Part shown: positions 35,405-44,564 of the stretch, one piece after another
How the letters are laid out: the number at the start of each line of letters is the position of its first letter
Position numbering within the stretch: the stretch's first letter is position 1
Origin: Bradyrhizobium campsiandrae
GTDB taxonomy: Bacteria > Pseudomonadota > Alphaproteobacteria > Rhizobiales > Xanthobacteraceae
NCBI RefSeq assembly: GCF_014529705.1
Contig: NZ_JAANIH010000009.1
Coordinates: forward strand, 119,051-183,050
Direction: 5' to 3'
DNA: 64,000 nt
Notes under the pieces: model-generated
The model's database searches: none
What the model saw: the letters and a program-made list of their open reading frames with translations, nothing else
What the model was told of the DNA's origin: nothing
Program-made: the position numbers and the translations under genes

Positions 35405-37312
35405 TCACGCCCCTGATGACTTCTGATGAGCCGAAGACATCGTCCGCAGAGCGTACTCGACGTTGATCAACGACCATATGAGCAAGCGGCGGTTCTCGCG
35501 CCCCTCGAGATGATCGCCGATCAAGCCCCGCAACGGCTTGGGATCGAGATAGCGATAGATCTCCGCGCGATCGTCGAACAGAATCTCCCGGACGAAATCG
35601 ATGCTTTGTCCCTTGAACCAGCTCGCGTCGGGTCCGGAGAAGCCCTGCTTTTCGCGCTCGGCCACCTCTTGCGGAATGTGTCTCTGCATGACGTTCCGCA
35701 GCAATAACTTGCCGTCATTGGCCTTCTGGAAATACCGGGCCGTCTTCCTGCCAAGCTCGTTTTCGTCTAGCGCCACGACCTCATCGAGCTTCCCGAGCTT
35801 GAGCCGGACAGGCAGCTTCATGGCGAAGTCGACAAGATCGTTATCGAGGAACGGGACACGTGCTTCGAGCGAATGGGCCATGGACAGCTTGTCCTCGACA
35901 GTCAGCAGCCCGTGCAGGAACGTCTTGGCCTCGAGATAGAGCGAGTGGTTGACGTAGTCCTCCGGGCGGGTCAGACGGTCCGCGTGTTGATCGAAGATGT
36001 CCCTGAAAATGTCGCGCGTCCATACGCCTTGCACCTCGCTCCAGATCGGAGCGAAGACCCGCTTCAGCATGCTGTTCGGAATCAGGCGCTGCCAATAGAG
36101 GTAATATTTGTCGATGTATTCCTCGAAGCTCTGGTTGACGACTGCGCGGTAGTAACGCCAGGGATAACCGCCGAATATCTCGTCGCCGCCAGTGCCTGCA
36201 AGGACGACCTTGTTGAACTTGCTGGCAAGCTGCGCGACGTAGTAGTTCGGATAGCTCTGGCCGACGCGCGGCTCTTCCAGATGCCAGGCCAGCTTCGGAA
36301 GAACGCGCTCCATGTCGCCCGACTTGAGCACCATCTCGTAGTGCTCGGTGCGGAACAGGTACGACATCCTTTCCGAAGCCGGGCGCTCGTCGAATTGAAG
36401 CTCCATGCCGGACACCGAGCTCATATCGAAACCGCAGGTGAACGTGCGGATGTAGCTCAGCGACTTTGAGGCAATGGCCGTAACCGTTCCCGAGTCCATT
36501 CCCCCCGAGAGATACGCCCCGATGTCCACGTCGGACACGAGCTGCCGCTTCACGGCCTGCTGAACCAGGTGATCGAGCTCGTCTTGATAGTCAGCCTCTG
36601 GGCGCGCAGTTTCCGGCTCCTGAAAACTGTAGTCCCAGTATCGTGTCGGCCTGAGTTGCGTCCCAGCGACCGTCGCGGGCGACACGTTCAGATAACACCC
36701 CGCGGGAAGAATACGGACGCCCTTCTGCAAGGTGCGATCCGTGAAGAAATTCTGGAATGTGAAATATTCCAACAAGCCTTCGGGGTCGACCTCCGCGCGG
36801 AAGCCTGGAACGGGATGAAAGGCTTTCGACTCGGAGGCGAAGAGAAGCTGATCGCCGCTGAGCCAATAGTACAAGGGCTTGATGCCATAGCGGTCTCTTG
36901 CCAGCGTGAGCCGGCGCTCGCGCCGATCCCACAGGGCAAAGGCGAACATACCGTTGAAGCGCCGCAACGCCTCCAGCCCCCACGCAGCGATCGCTTGCAG
37001 GAGAACCTCAGTATCGCTGCGCGACCTGAACCGATGCCCTTGTGCTTCAAGTTCGGCTCGAAGCTCACGGAAATTGTAGATCTCGCCATTGTAGGAGATC
37101 ACGAACCGGCCGTCCGCCGTCTGCATCGGCTGCTCGCCGGCCGGACTGAGATCGATGATCGCGAGCCGGCGGTGCCCGAGACCAATCGGACCATCGATCC
37201 AATGCCCCTCACCGTCCGGCCCGCGATGAGCGATCGCGTCGGTCATCGCACGCAGAACCTGCGAAGCCACCGGCCGTCCATCGAGGGTAAGAATGCCTGC
37301 GACGCCACACAT
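35405..37312 (-). CDS. asnB: Asparagine-synthase-like amidotransferase (copy 1)
   Basis: A 635-residue class II glutamine amidotransferase. The catalytic Cys2 is in MCGVAGIL, the glutamine site in ISYNGEIYNFRELR and SDTEVLL, and the synthase domain has the pyrophosphate loop YLSGGMDSGTV (269-274). Asparagine synthase makes asparagine, but homologues in O-antigen loci (WbpS in Pseudomonas, WbmE/WbmI in Bordetella) are assigned to uronic acid to uronamide conversion. This copy lies in the sugar-nucleotide block between a methyltransferase and an epimerase gene, so uronamide synthesis is the better inference. The synthase half is longer than in E. coli AsnB (554 residues). Confidence 0.9.
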   Translation of the reverse strand: MCGVAGILTLDGRPVASQVLRAMTDAIAHRGPDGEGHWIDGPIGLGHRRLAIIDLSPAGEQPMQTADGRFVISYNGEIYNFRELRAELEAQGHRFRSRSDTEVLLQAIAAWGLEALRRFNGMFAFALWDRRERRLTLARDRYGIKPLYYWLSGDQLLFASESKAFHPVPGFRAEVDPEGLLEYFTFQNFFTDRTLQKGVRILPAGCYLNVSPATVAGTQLRPTRYWDYSFQEPETARPEADYQDELDHLVQQAVKRQLVSDVDIGAYLSGGMDSGTVTAIASKSLSYIRTFTCGFDMSSVSGMELQFDERPASERMSYLFRTEHYEMVLKSGDMERVLPKLAWHLEEPRVGQSYPNYYVAQLASKFNKVVLAGTGGDEIFGGYPWRYYRAVVNQSFEEYIDKYYLYWQRLIPNSMLKRVFAPIWSEVQGVWTRDIFRDIFDQHADRLTRPEDYVNHSLYLEAKTFLHGLLTVEDKLSMAHSLEARVPFLDNDLVDFAMKLPVRLKLGKLDEVVALDENELGRKTARYFQKANDGKLLLRNVMQRHIPQEVAEREKQGFSGPDASWFKGQSIDFVREILFDDRAEIYRYLDPKPLRGLIGDHLEGRENRRLLIWSLINVEYALRTMSSAHQKSSGA

Positions 37313-37346
37313 GTTTGAATTCGTCAGAGCCTGGACCCTAGAAACC

Positions 37347-38345
37347 CTACTCGACGCCCGCCTTCGCCCGCCGCCGCTCGAGAGCGGCCCGGTGGCCCGC
37401 GCGCCATTCGATCAGCATCTGGAGACCCTCGCGCAAATCAACCTCGGCCGTGAACCCGATTTCCTTGGCCGCCCGTTTCGTGGAGCCGACCCGATTGCGC
37501 ACGAAAGTCGCATTGCTGCGCGGCGCGTAGCGGATCGGCTGATTGGATCCCGTCAGATGCAGCAGCATCTCGGCGAGCTGCTTGAGCGAGGTTCGTTCAC
37601 CCGTCCCGACGTTATAGTAGCGGGCAGACGTATCGGCCGACATTGCGCAGACGTTCGCGCGGCCGCAATCAAGCACCGAGACGAAGTCGAAAGCCTCCGA
37701 ACCGTCACCCAGGATCGTCGGCCCTTCGCCGCGATCGATGGCATCGAGCATCTTCATGATGACCGCGATATAGGCGCCCTGATAGTCCTGACGCGGCCCG
37801 TAGACGTTCATGTAGCGCAAGCCGACGGCCGACAGGCCATATCGATGGCAAAACGCCGTCGCCATCGCTTCGCCCGCGATCTTGGTCGCCCCGTAGAAAT
37901 TCTTGTTGTTGAACGGGTGGTCTTCCGTCATCGGCTCTTCCACGGCGTCGCCGTAGACCGAGGCCGACGAAGAGTACACGAGACGTTTGACCTGGTTCGC
38001 CACGCAGGCTTCGAGCACGTTGAAGGTGCCCCGAATGTTCGTGTCGAATGCCGCCCGCGGATATTCATGGCATTGGAGCAGCCACAGCGCCGCGAAATGG
38101 AACACACCATCCTTGCCCTTCATCGCGGCATCGAGAACGTCCGACTGGCAAATGTCGCCACCCGCCTCGAATATCTTCACTCTCGGATCTCTTACGACCC
38201 GTTCGATATTCTCGAGCGAACCGCGAGCGAAATTGTCGTAGATGACAATCTCGCCGACATCGTGCTTCACGAGCTGCTCGACTGTATGCGAGCCGATCAA
38301 TCCCGCTCCGCCGATGACGAGAAACTTCTTTCCGCTGATGTCCAA
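37347..38345 (-). CDS. NAD-dependent sugar-nucleotide epimerase/dehydratase (extended SDR)
   Basis: A 332-residue extended SDR. The NAD motif is VIGGAGLIGSHTVE, the catalytic Ser and Tyr-x3-Lys lie in VYSSSASVYGD and FYGATKIAGEAMA, and the LRYMNVYGPRQDYQGAY block is typical of UDP-sugar 4-epimerases. The start is TTG (first residues MDISGKKF), preceded by AGAGG at a normal distance; no ATG is near. In this setting (next to the WbpI-like gene and three more SDRs) it probably epimerises a UDP-diacetamido-uronic acid, comparable to WbmF of Bordetella. That comparison is from memory. Confidence 0.87.
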   Translation of the reverse strand: MDISGKKFLVIGGAGLIGSHTVEQLVKHDVGEIVIYDNFARGSLENIERVVRDPRVKIFEAGGDICQSDVLDAAMKGKDGVFHFAALWLLQCHEYPRAAFDTNIRGTFNVLEACVANQVKRLVYSSSASVYGDAVEEPMTEDHPFNNKNFYGATKIAGEAMATAFCHRYGLSAVGLRYMNVYGPRQDYQGAYIAVIMKMLDAIDRGEGPTILGDGSEAFDFVSVLDCGRANVCAMSADTSARYYNVGTGERTSLKQLAEMLLHLTGSNQPIRYAPRSNATFVRNRVGSTKRAAKEIGFTAEVDLREGLQMLIEWRAGHRAALERRRAKAGVE

Positions 38346-38429
38346 CGTGAACCTCTTGGATTGGTGTTTGCGTATCCTCGCGAACCGGCCGGTGGCGATG
38401 GGTCTACGCTGATGTGAGATGGTGAAGCC

Positions 38430-39467
38430 TTAATGCTTCAGCAGTTCCGCGATCTTGATGGCCGCCCGTCCGCTGCCGTAATCGGTGATCTCGTTCCGGG
38501 CTAGGTAGGCCGGCCCCTTCCAAAGTCGATTCCAGCCATTTGCGACCGTCTCGGTCCACTCGGTTTCATCGCGCAGGGTGATACAGGGCACGCGGTGGAA
38601 ATAGGCCTCCTTCTGGAGTCCCCCGGAGTCGGTATAGACCTCCGCCGCGTAGTGCAGCAGCTTCGCCATATCGAGATAGCCGATCGGCTCAATGACACGC
38701 AATCCATCGAGGCTTACGCCCATCCGCGACGCGGCGTGCCGGGTACGGGGGTGCAACGGCAGAACGACGGGGTAGTCGCGCGCGTGATCGAGCAGAAACT
38801 GCACGACCTCGCGAAGCTGCTGCGGATCATCGGTGTTCTCCGCACGGTGCACCGTCGCGAGCGCATATCGCTTCGGCTGCAGCCGAAGATCGGTCAGAAT
38901 GTTCGAGGCGGTCTCGGCCTTGTCCATTGCGAAGAGCGTGGCGTCATACATCACGTCACCGACATGATGTACGCCCTTGACGACACCTTCTGCAGCGAGG
39001 TTCGCGATCGCCGTCGCGGTCGGACAGAGGTGAAGCGTCGACAGATGGTCGGTCACGACCCGGTTGATCTCCTCCGGCATGCGCCGGTTGAACGACCGAA
39101 GCCCGGCTTCGACATGAGCGAGCGGAATGTGAAGCTTGGCCGCAGTCAGCGAACCGGCCAAGGTCGAGTTCGTATCGCCGTACACCACCACCCAGTCCGG
39201 CCTTTCGGCCAGCAGGATCGGCTCGATCGCCATCAGCATCCGTCCGGTCATGTCGCCGTGACCACCGCCGTTGACGTCCAGGTGATGCTTTGGCTTCGGG
39301 ATAGCCAGTTCTTCGAAGAACAGATCGGACATGTTCGGATCGAAATGCTGGCCGGTGTGGATCATGACCTCCGTCAAGCCATCCGTCTCGCGAATCGCCC
39401 GACTGACGGCTGCCGCCTTGATGAACTGCGGCCGCGCACCGACCACAGTGAGGATCTTGCCGGACAT
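38430..39467 (-). CDS. wbpI: UDP-GlcNAc(3NAc)A 2-epimerase, WbpI/WecB family
   Basis: A 345-residue non-hydrolysing 2-epimerase that inverts C2 of a UDP-2-acetamido sugar. The N-terminus ILTVVGARPQFIKAAAVSRA matches the WbpI/WlbD subgroup; WecB itself usually reads GTRPEAIK. Other family blocks are VYGDTNSTLAGSLTAAK, HVEAGLRSFNRRMPEEINR and VYTDSGGLQKEAYF. Given the other Wbp genes here, the likely reaction is UDP-GlcNAc3NAcA to UDP-ManNAc3NAcA. The ATG at 39467 overlaps the last base of the upstream gene's TAA (TAATG), so it is translationally coupled. UDP-GlcNAc to UDP-ManNAc epimerisation remains possible. Confidence 0.88.
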   Translation of the reverse strand: MSGKILTVVGARPQFIKAAAVSRAIRETDGLTEVMIHTGQHFDPNMSDLFFEELAIPKPKHHLDVNGGGHGDMTGRMLMAIEPILLAERPDWVVVYGDTNSTLAGSLTAAKLHIPLAHVEAGLRSFNRRMPEEINRVVTDHLSTLHLCPTATAIANLAAEGVVKGVHHVGDVMYDATLFAMDKAETASNILTDLRLQPKRYALATVHRAENTDDPQQLREVVQFLLDHARDYPVVLPLHPRTRHAASRMGVSLDGLRVIEPIGYLDMAKLLHYAAEVYTDSGGLQKEAYFHRVPCITLRDETEWTETVANGWNRLWKGPAYLARNEITDYGSGRAAIKIAELLKH

Positions 39468-40525
39468 TACGAATATTTGCCGATGTCGGGCACGTGCGCG
39501 AGATGATTGCGCATGCAACCCAGGATGCGTTCGCGGTTTTGCCGCGTCCAGGCGATGGTCCGCCCGAGACCGTCCTCATGCGAGACACTGGCGGTGAAGC
39601 CAAGCTTTTCACGTGCCTTCGCCGGATCGCCGAAACGCTGCCCGGATCGATCCCAGTCGCGCGCCGGCGTGAGCGCAATTGGCGTCCTGTTGCCGACGAT
39701 CGAATTCACCCGCGTCGCGAGCTCGAGAATGCTGGTTTCGACGCCCGAGGCGAGATTGTAGATTTCACCGGGATCGCCTGCGAGGGCGCAGGCCATCAGC
39801 CCGCGGGCCATGTCCTCGACATAGATGAAGTCGCGAGACGCTATTCCGCCATTTTCGACCGGCAGCGCCTCGCTATGAAGGGCCTTCCATATGAAGGTCG
39901 GCGTGACGTTGCGCCAAACCGTGTGAACCGTGCCGCGCCACCGACCGGCTCCCAGGATCTCGCCGGGTCCGTAGACGTTCTGAAACCGCGCTTTCACGAA
40001 GGGCAGCTTGTAACGGGAGAAATAGTAGTTGCCGTACATTTCTCCGATCAATTTGGAGATCGAGTACGGACTGTCGTGGAACAGCGAGACGGGCGCGTCC
40101 TCGGTCGTTGCCGTGGCTCCGTCGAAGGTTTTCTCGGCCACCGCGCAACCCGCCGCGGCGTACACCACCTTCTGCAGCGACCGGATGTCCTTCAGCCTGT
40201 CGAAAAGCTTCAGGCTCGTCAGCGTGTTGTTCTCATGGTCCGCGAGCGGATCGGCGATCGACGACTGATTGCCGTGATAACAGGCGAGATGAAAGGCGAA
40301 GTCGAGGTCGCCCGGCAGCTCGGCGAGCACGGTATCGTCGGTGATGGGCCGCGGCACGAACTGAATCCGGGGATCAGCGGGCACGTTCGAGGCGTCGGCC
40401 GACAGAAGATTGTCGACAACGATGATGCGCGCCGGTCCCTGCGCAAGCAGCAGTCGCACGAGATTCGAGCCGACAAACCCAGCTCCACCGACGACGAGGA
40501 TGGTCGATCCACCAAATGATTTCAT
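39467..40525 (-). CDS. NAD-dependent sugar-nucleotide epimerase/dehydratase (extended SDR)
   Basis: A 352-residue extended SDR: VVGGAGFVGSNLVRLLLAQ (NAD binding), AFHLACYHGNQSS, Tyr-x3-Lys in PYSISKLIGEMYGNY, and GGIASRDFIYVEDMARGL near the C-terminus. The serine position reads VVYAAAGCAVAE rather than Y-S/A-S-S, so the usual catalytic Ser/Thr is not obvious. That hints at altered chemistry or an alanine substitution. It is coupled to the wbpI gene downstream and 2 bases from the next SDR upstream. The substrate is presumably a UDP-uronic acid or UDP-uronamide. Confidence 0.85.
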   Translation of the reverse strand: MKSFGGSTILVVGGAGFVGSNLVRLLLAQGPARIIVVDNLLSADASNVPADPRIQFVPRPITDDTVLAELPGDLDFAFHLACYHGNQSSIADPLADHENNTLTSLKLFDRLKDIRSLQKVVYAAAGCAVAEKTFDGATATTEDAPVSLFHDSPYSISKLIGEMYGNYYFSRYKLPFVKARFQNVYGPGEILGAGRWRGTVHTVWRNVTPTFIWKALHSEALPVENGGIASRDFIYVEDMARGLMACALAGDPGEIYNLASGVETSILELATRVNSIVGNRTPIALTPARDWDRSGQRFGDPAKAREKLGFTASVSHEDGLGRTIAWTRQNRERILGCMRNHLAHVPDIGKYS

Positions 40526-40527
40526 GA

Positions 40528-41460
40528 TCAGCTCTTCGGTACCGCGAGGTGACTGTAGACATCGTTCACACCATGCGCGTCATACCACGCAAGGAGGCGC
40601 CGGATCGTCTCGTCGAACGGCACTTGCGCGCGCCACCCGAGAAGCGCCTGGGTCCTGCTTGGATCCGGAACGACCGAAGGCACATCGTCGTCGCCCACCG
40701 GCACCACCTTCACGTCCGGATCGGCCGGCAGCCCCAAATGGGAACGCACGAGGTCGTAGATCTCCTTGATCGAGTGCCCGATGCCGCTCGAGACGTTGAA
40801 GGCACCGGTCGGAGCCGAGTCCGCCATCGCGAGATCCACCGCAGCCAGAAAATCCGACATGTCGAGGAAATCTCGCTGTGCGTCCGTGCAGAAGCACCCC
40901 TGCCCCGCCTTCAGGCGCTTGTAGAAGGTCGGGATCGGACCGATTGCGAGACGGGGTCCGGTCACGTTCGCAAGACGCAGCGAAGCGAAGGGAAGGCCGC
41001 TCATGGCCAGGTACTGTTCACCGGCGACCTTTGAAATGCCATAGCTCGTGAATGGTCTCAGCGGATGGTCGACCGGGATAGGCGTGCTCTCCGGCCGACC
41101 GTAACACAGCACCGTCTGAAAATTCACGATTCGCTTCACACCGACATCGCGCGCCGCGTCGATGACATTCGCGGTGCCCTGGACATTCGTCGCGATATCC
41201 TCCCAACAGTTGGCCGGATCCTTGTAGGAAGCGGCCGAGTGCACGACGTGGGTGGGCCGGAATTTCGCGAAGACCGAGGCGACGAGATCCCGATGAGCGA
41301 CCGATCCTTCAACCAAGGTCAGTCCCGGAAGCTCCGGCACGACCTCGCGCTTGCCGGTGGCAAAGTTGTCAACGACCAGGACTTCGTGCCCCTGAGGCAG
41401 CCAATGCTCGATGAGATTCGAGCCGAGGCACCCCGCGCCGCCAGTGATGATGATGCGCAT
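40528..41460 (-). CDS. Sugar-nucleotide epimerase (SDR), member A of a tandem paralogous pair
   Basis: A 310-residue extended SDR. IIITGGAGCLGSNLIEHWL binds NAD; VVHSAASYKDPANCWEDIAT, NFQTVLCYGRPESTP and Tyr-x3-Lys in SYGISKVAGEQYL follow. The closing NDVYSHLAVPKS is not shared with generic epimerases. It is plainly paralogous to the next upstream gene, which has VVHTAASYKDPEDWSSDALV and YFQTALCYGTKPLQSP. The FQT-x-LCYG signature recalls Bordetella WbmG/WbmH, structurally studied SDRs of O-antigen synthesis. Start at ATG 41460, 2 bases after which the next SDR follows in the message. Confidence 0.86.
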   Translation of the reverse strand: MRIIITGGAGCLGSNLIEHWLPQGHEVLVVDNFATGKREVVPELPGLTLVEGSVAHRDLVASVFAKFRPTHVVHSAASYKDPANCWEDIATNVQGTANVIDAARDVGVKRIVNFQTVLCYGRPESTPIPVDHPLRPFTSYGISKVAGEQYLAMSGLPFASLRLANVTGPRLAIGPIPTFYKRLKAGQGCFCTDAQRDFLDMSDFLAAVDLAMADSAPTGAFNVSSGIGHSIKEIYDLVRSHLGLPADPDVKVVPVGDDDVPSVVPDPSRTQALLGWRAQVPFDETIRRLLAWYDAHGVNDVYSHLAVPKS

Positions 41461-41473
41461 CTCGCCGTTCCGA

Positions 41474-42421
41474 TCAGGTGCGGATTTCCGCACGCGCCTC
41501 TTTCAGGTGCGTGTAGCCACCGACGACGCCCTCCCTCTGCCACCGCTCGACGGACAGGCGCGCAATCTCGTCAAGCGAGGTGAACTCGACCGCGCCGAAA
41601 TCCTTGAACGTGCGTTCGGGATCGAGAAGGATCGACGGCGCATCATCCGGGCCGAGGGGCTTCACTTCCGGCTCCGGATAATCGTTGAGCTTCATGGCCC
41701 GCACGACGGCATCGTAAAGCTCCTTGATCGCCACGTCATGCCCCGAGGAGAAGTGATACGTGCCGCTGCCAGTGCCGTCGGCGGCCTTGACGACAACGCG
41801 GGCCAGGTCACCCGCAAAGCAGAAATCACGCCGCGCCGGCGTCACGAAGCATTTCTGTCCCTTGGCCAGACGGCCGTAGAAGATCGGTAGCGGACCGGAC
41901 ACGTTTCGCGGCCCAATCACGTTGGCAAGGCGGAAAGTCACCCAATCGACGCCGGAAAACTGCACGTAGTTCTCGCCGGCTGTTTTCGATATTGCATAGC
42001 TCGAATTGACCGGGTTGATCGGGTGATCGAGCGGGATCGGCGACTGAAGCGGCTTCGTGCCGTAGCAGAGAGCCGTCTGGAAGTAGATGAGGCGAGATAC
42101 GCCAAACGTCTTGCAGGCCTTCGCGACGTTGGCGGTCCCCACCGCATTGACTAGTGCATCGCTGCTCCAGTCTTCCGGATCCTTATAGGACGCCGCCGTG
42201 TGAACGACGACATCCGGCCGGAAATCGGAAAACAGTCCGTTGACCACATCGGCGTTTGCGATCGTATCCTCGATCAGGGTCAGGTTGTCGTGTTTGTTGA
42301 GATTGTCGGCCCGGCCGGTCGCGTAATTGTCGATCGCAACCACCTTGTCGCCGCGCGACAACAGCATGTCGATGACAGTTGACCCGACCTGTCCGGCTCC
42401 GCCGGTTACGAAAATCTTCAT
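41474..42421 (-). CDS. Sugar-nucleotide epimerase (SDR), member B of a tandem paralogous pair
   Basis: A 315-residue extended SDR with KIFVTGGAGQVGSTVIDMLL, LIYFQTALCYGTKPLQSPIP, Tyr-x3-Lys in SSYAISKTAGENYV, and PARRDFCFAGDLARVVVKAA. Gaps relative to member A are small and the order of blocks is the same, so the pair arose by duplication. Differences at the substrate lid (ISGVDWVTF versus MSGLPFASL) suggest different substrates or successive epimerisations. ATG at 42421; the longer upstream frame is out of family. It is 35 bases after the second amidotransferase gene. Confidence 0.86.
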   Translation of the reverse strand: MKIFVTGGAGQVGSTVIDMLLSRGDKVVAIDNYATGRADNLNKHDNLTLIEDTIANADVVNGLFSDFRPDVVVHTAASYKDPEDWSSDALVNAVGTANVAKACKTFGVSRLIYFQTALCYGTKPLQSPIPLDHPINPVNSSYAISKTAGENYVQFSGVDWVTFRLANVIGPRNVSGPLPIFYGRLAKGQKCFVTPARRDFCFAGDLARVVVKAADGTGSGTYHFSSGHDVAIKELYDAVVRAMKLNDYPEPEVKPLGPDDAPSILLDPERTFKDFGAVEFTSLDEIARLSVERWQREGVVGGYTHLKEARAEIRT

Positions 42422-42456
42422 GCACACCATCCCAAGTGAGAAGTTACCGATTGCTC

Positions 42457-44373
42457 TTATGCCTTGACCATGGCGCGGAACTCCGCCGCGCGGTCGTGGA
42501 AGCGCTGATGCCAGAGCTCCAGACTGAGAAGCCCCCACGTCTTCCGGGAGAAGCGGGACTGCACGCCGAAACTCGAGAGCACGACGTCGCTATTGAAGTA
42601 AGGTCGATGCCTTGCGCGCTGCTCGCCGAAGACTCCAAGAACGAAATCCTTGAGCTCGCCGTCAAACCACTCCTTCAGCGGCACCGGAAAGCCCATCTTG
42701 TCCCGCCGCTCCAGCAGTTCCTTTGGAAGGACGTCGCTATAGGCCGTCTTCATGAGCTGCTTCATCTGTCCGCCCATGAACTTCACGTCGGCGGGCACGG
42801 AAGCGAGAAATTCCACAAGAGGATGGTCCAGCAAGGGCACGCGGCTCTCCAGGCCATGCGCCATGCTCATGCGGTCTTCGACGTGAAGCAGCGCCGGCAG
42901 CAGGCACTTGAAGTCGAAGTGGGTCATCTTGTCGAAGTAGGCTTCCTTGCGGACATTGTCTTGGTTGTTGAAAATGGCGCGGAAGGACTCGAAGACGTCC
43001 TGTTTGTTCAGCGCATGCCAGTCCACCTCGCCGACCATATCCGTCGAACGATCCACGAGACGGAAGTACCTCTGGTCGAGATCCGCGAAAAGACCATCGC
43101 GCCAGAATTCCTTGATCAAAGGCTTGTACTCGCGCAGCAAACCGAGATTGGGCACGATGGACTCGATCGTGACGACGTAGTGGCCGCTTTTGTAAGTGCC
43201 GTCGATTGCCGCTTTGATGCACTGCTCGAAATATGCGACCAGGTAGCGCGCATAGCCGCCGAGCAGCTCGTCGCCCCCCTGTCCGCCCAGCACGACCTTG
43301 ACCTTCTTCGCTGCAAGCGCGGAGACCATGTATTGCGGAAACGACCCCGGTCCGGCGACCGGGAAGTCCAGATGGTAGATCACGTCCCCGATGTGGTTCC
43401 GAAAATCGCTCGCGGTGATGTCGACCATGTGGAGCGACATGTCCGCCAAGTCCGCCACCGTCTTGGCGTAGCCGCTCTCGTCGTAGCCGGGATATTCGAG
43501 AAAGCGGCCGTGAAACGCATCGCGACTGCGATGATCGAGCCTTGCGGCCATCAACGCCACGAGACTGGAGTCCAGTCCGCCCGACACGTAACCGCCGACC
43601 GGAACGTCCGAGCGCAGATGCACATGCATCGAGTCAGACAGCAGTTCCGCAAAGCGACGCTCGAAGTAGCTTGGACTGTGGTCGAAATCGACATCGTACT
43701 GCACATCCCAATAGCGAGAGATGACAACCTCACCGCCGTCGAGCCGAAGCATGTGGCCCGGGAGCAGGGTCGATATGCCCTTGAACAGGGTCTTCCTGCC
43801 GATAGTGTATTGGAACGTAAGATATTCGCTAAGCGCGTCGGCGTCGGTTTCGATATCGCTCAGAAACGGCAGCAGCGCCTTGGCCTCCGAGGCGAAATAG
43901 AAGACCCCCTGCCGCGTAGTATAATAGAACGGCTTGATCCCGAAGCGATCGCGGGCTGCAAACAGCTTCTTGTTCCGCTCGTCCCAGATCGCAAAGGCAA
44001 ACATGCCGCGCAGATGGTCGACGCAACGTTCACCCCATTTGCTATAGGCAGCGAGAATGACCTCCGTGTCCGAATTCGACTCGAACACCCATCCATCCGA
44101 GAGTTGCTTGCGGAGTTCAATGAAGTTGTAGATCTCACCATTATAGGAGATCACCGTTCCATTCGGCCCCTTCATGGGCTGGGCACCCGCCGGCGTCAGA
44201 TCGATGATCGCCAGACGGCGGTGGACGAGACCGACACGCCCCACTTCATCGAGCCAGCGTCCCGATCCATCGGGCCCCCGGTGAGCGATCAAGCTGCTCA
44301 GCGCGTTGAGCGAGGCGATGCCGCTCGCAACGGGCTGACCGGACAAAGACGCGAATCCTGCGATGCCACACAT
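42457..44373 (-). CDS. asnB: Asparagine-synthase-like amidotransferase (copy 2)
   Basis: A 638-residue homologue of copy 1 with the catalytic Cys2 in MCGIAGFASL, glutamine-site block VISYNGEIYNFIELR, SDTEVILAAY and the pyrophosphate loop YVSGGLDSSLVAL (264-269). Sequence identity to copy 1 is moderate, so the two are old paralogues rather than a recent duplication. It stands directly upstream of the paired SDR genes. I infer glutamine-dependent amidation of a uronic acid carboxylate, with the substrate fixed by those epimerases. The ATG at 44373 places Cys at position 2 as required. Confidence 0.9.
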   Translation of the reverse strand: MCGIAGFASLSGQPVASGIASLNALSSLIAHRGPDGSGRWLDEVGRVGLVHRRLAIIDLTPAGAQPMKGPNGTVISYNGEIYNFIELRKQLSDGWVFESNSDTEVILAAYSKWGERCVDHLRGMFAFAIWDERNKKLFAARDRFGIKPFYYTTRQGVFYFASEAKALLPFLSDIETDADALSEYLTFQYTIGRKTLFKGISTLLPGHMLRLDGGEVVISRYWDVQYDVDFDHSPSYFERRFAELLSDSMHVHLRSDVPVGGYVSGGLDSSLVALMAARLDHRSRDAFHGRFLEYPGYDESGYAKTVADLADMSLHMVDITASDFRNHIGDVIYHLDFPVAGPGSFPQYMVSALAAKKVKVVLGGQGGDELLGGYARYLVAYFEQCIKAAIDGTYKSGHYVVTIESIVPNLGLLREYKPLIKEFWRDGLFADLDQRYFRLVDRSTDMVGEVDWHALNKQDVFESFRAIFNNQDNVRKEAYFDKMTHFDFKCLLPALLHVEDRMSMAHGLESRVPLLDHPLVEFLASVPADVKFMGGQMKQLMKTAYSDVLPKELLERRDKMGFPVPLKEWFDGELKDFVLGVFGEQRARHRPYFNSDVVLSSFGVQSRFSRKTWGLLSLELWHQRFHDRAAEFRAMVKA

Positions 44374-44564
44374 GGTGTCAGAGAACCTCAACAATCATGG
44401 TCGGCGCGAGGAACACCTGCGCCACCGACGAATTCCGCATGCCGACCTCGGCGCCCCGCCAAACAGGTACAACAGCGGTAATATGAAGGAAATCAGGTAG
44501 CAAGTTGATTTCCACACATCCTCGGCGTGATGCCGGTCCGCCGGGCGAGTGCACGGCTGGCGGC

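Noticed and set aside
42379..44481. 700-codon rightward open frame opposite amidotransferase copy 2
   Set aside because: It is the antisense of a gene with intact catalytic motifs; long reverse frames are expected in DNA of this base composition.
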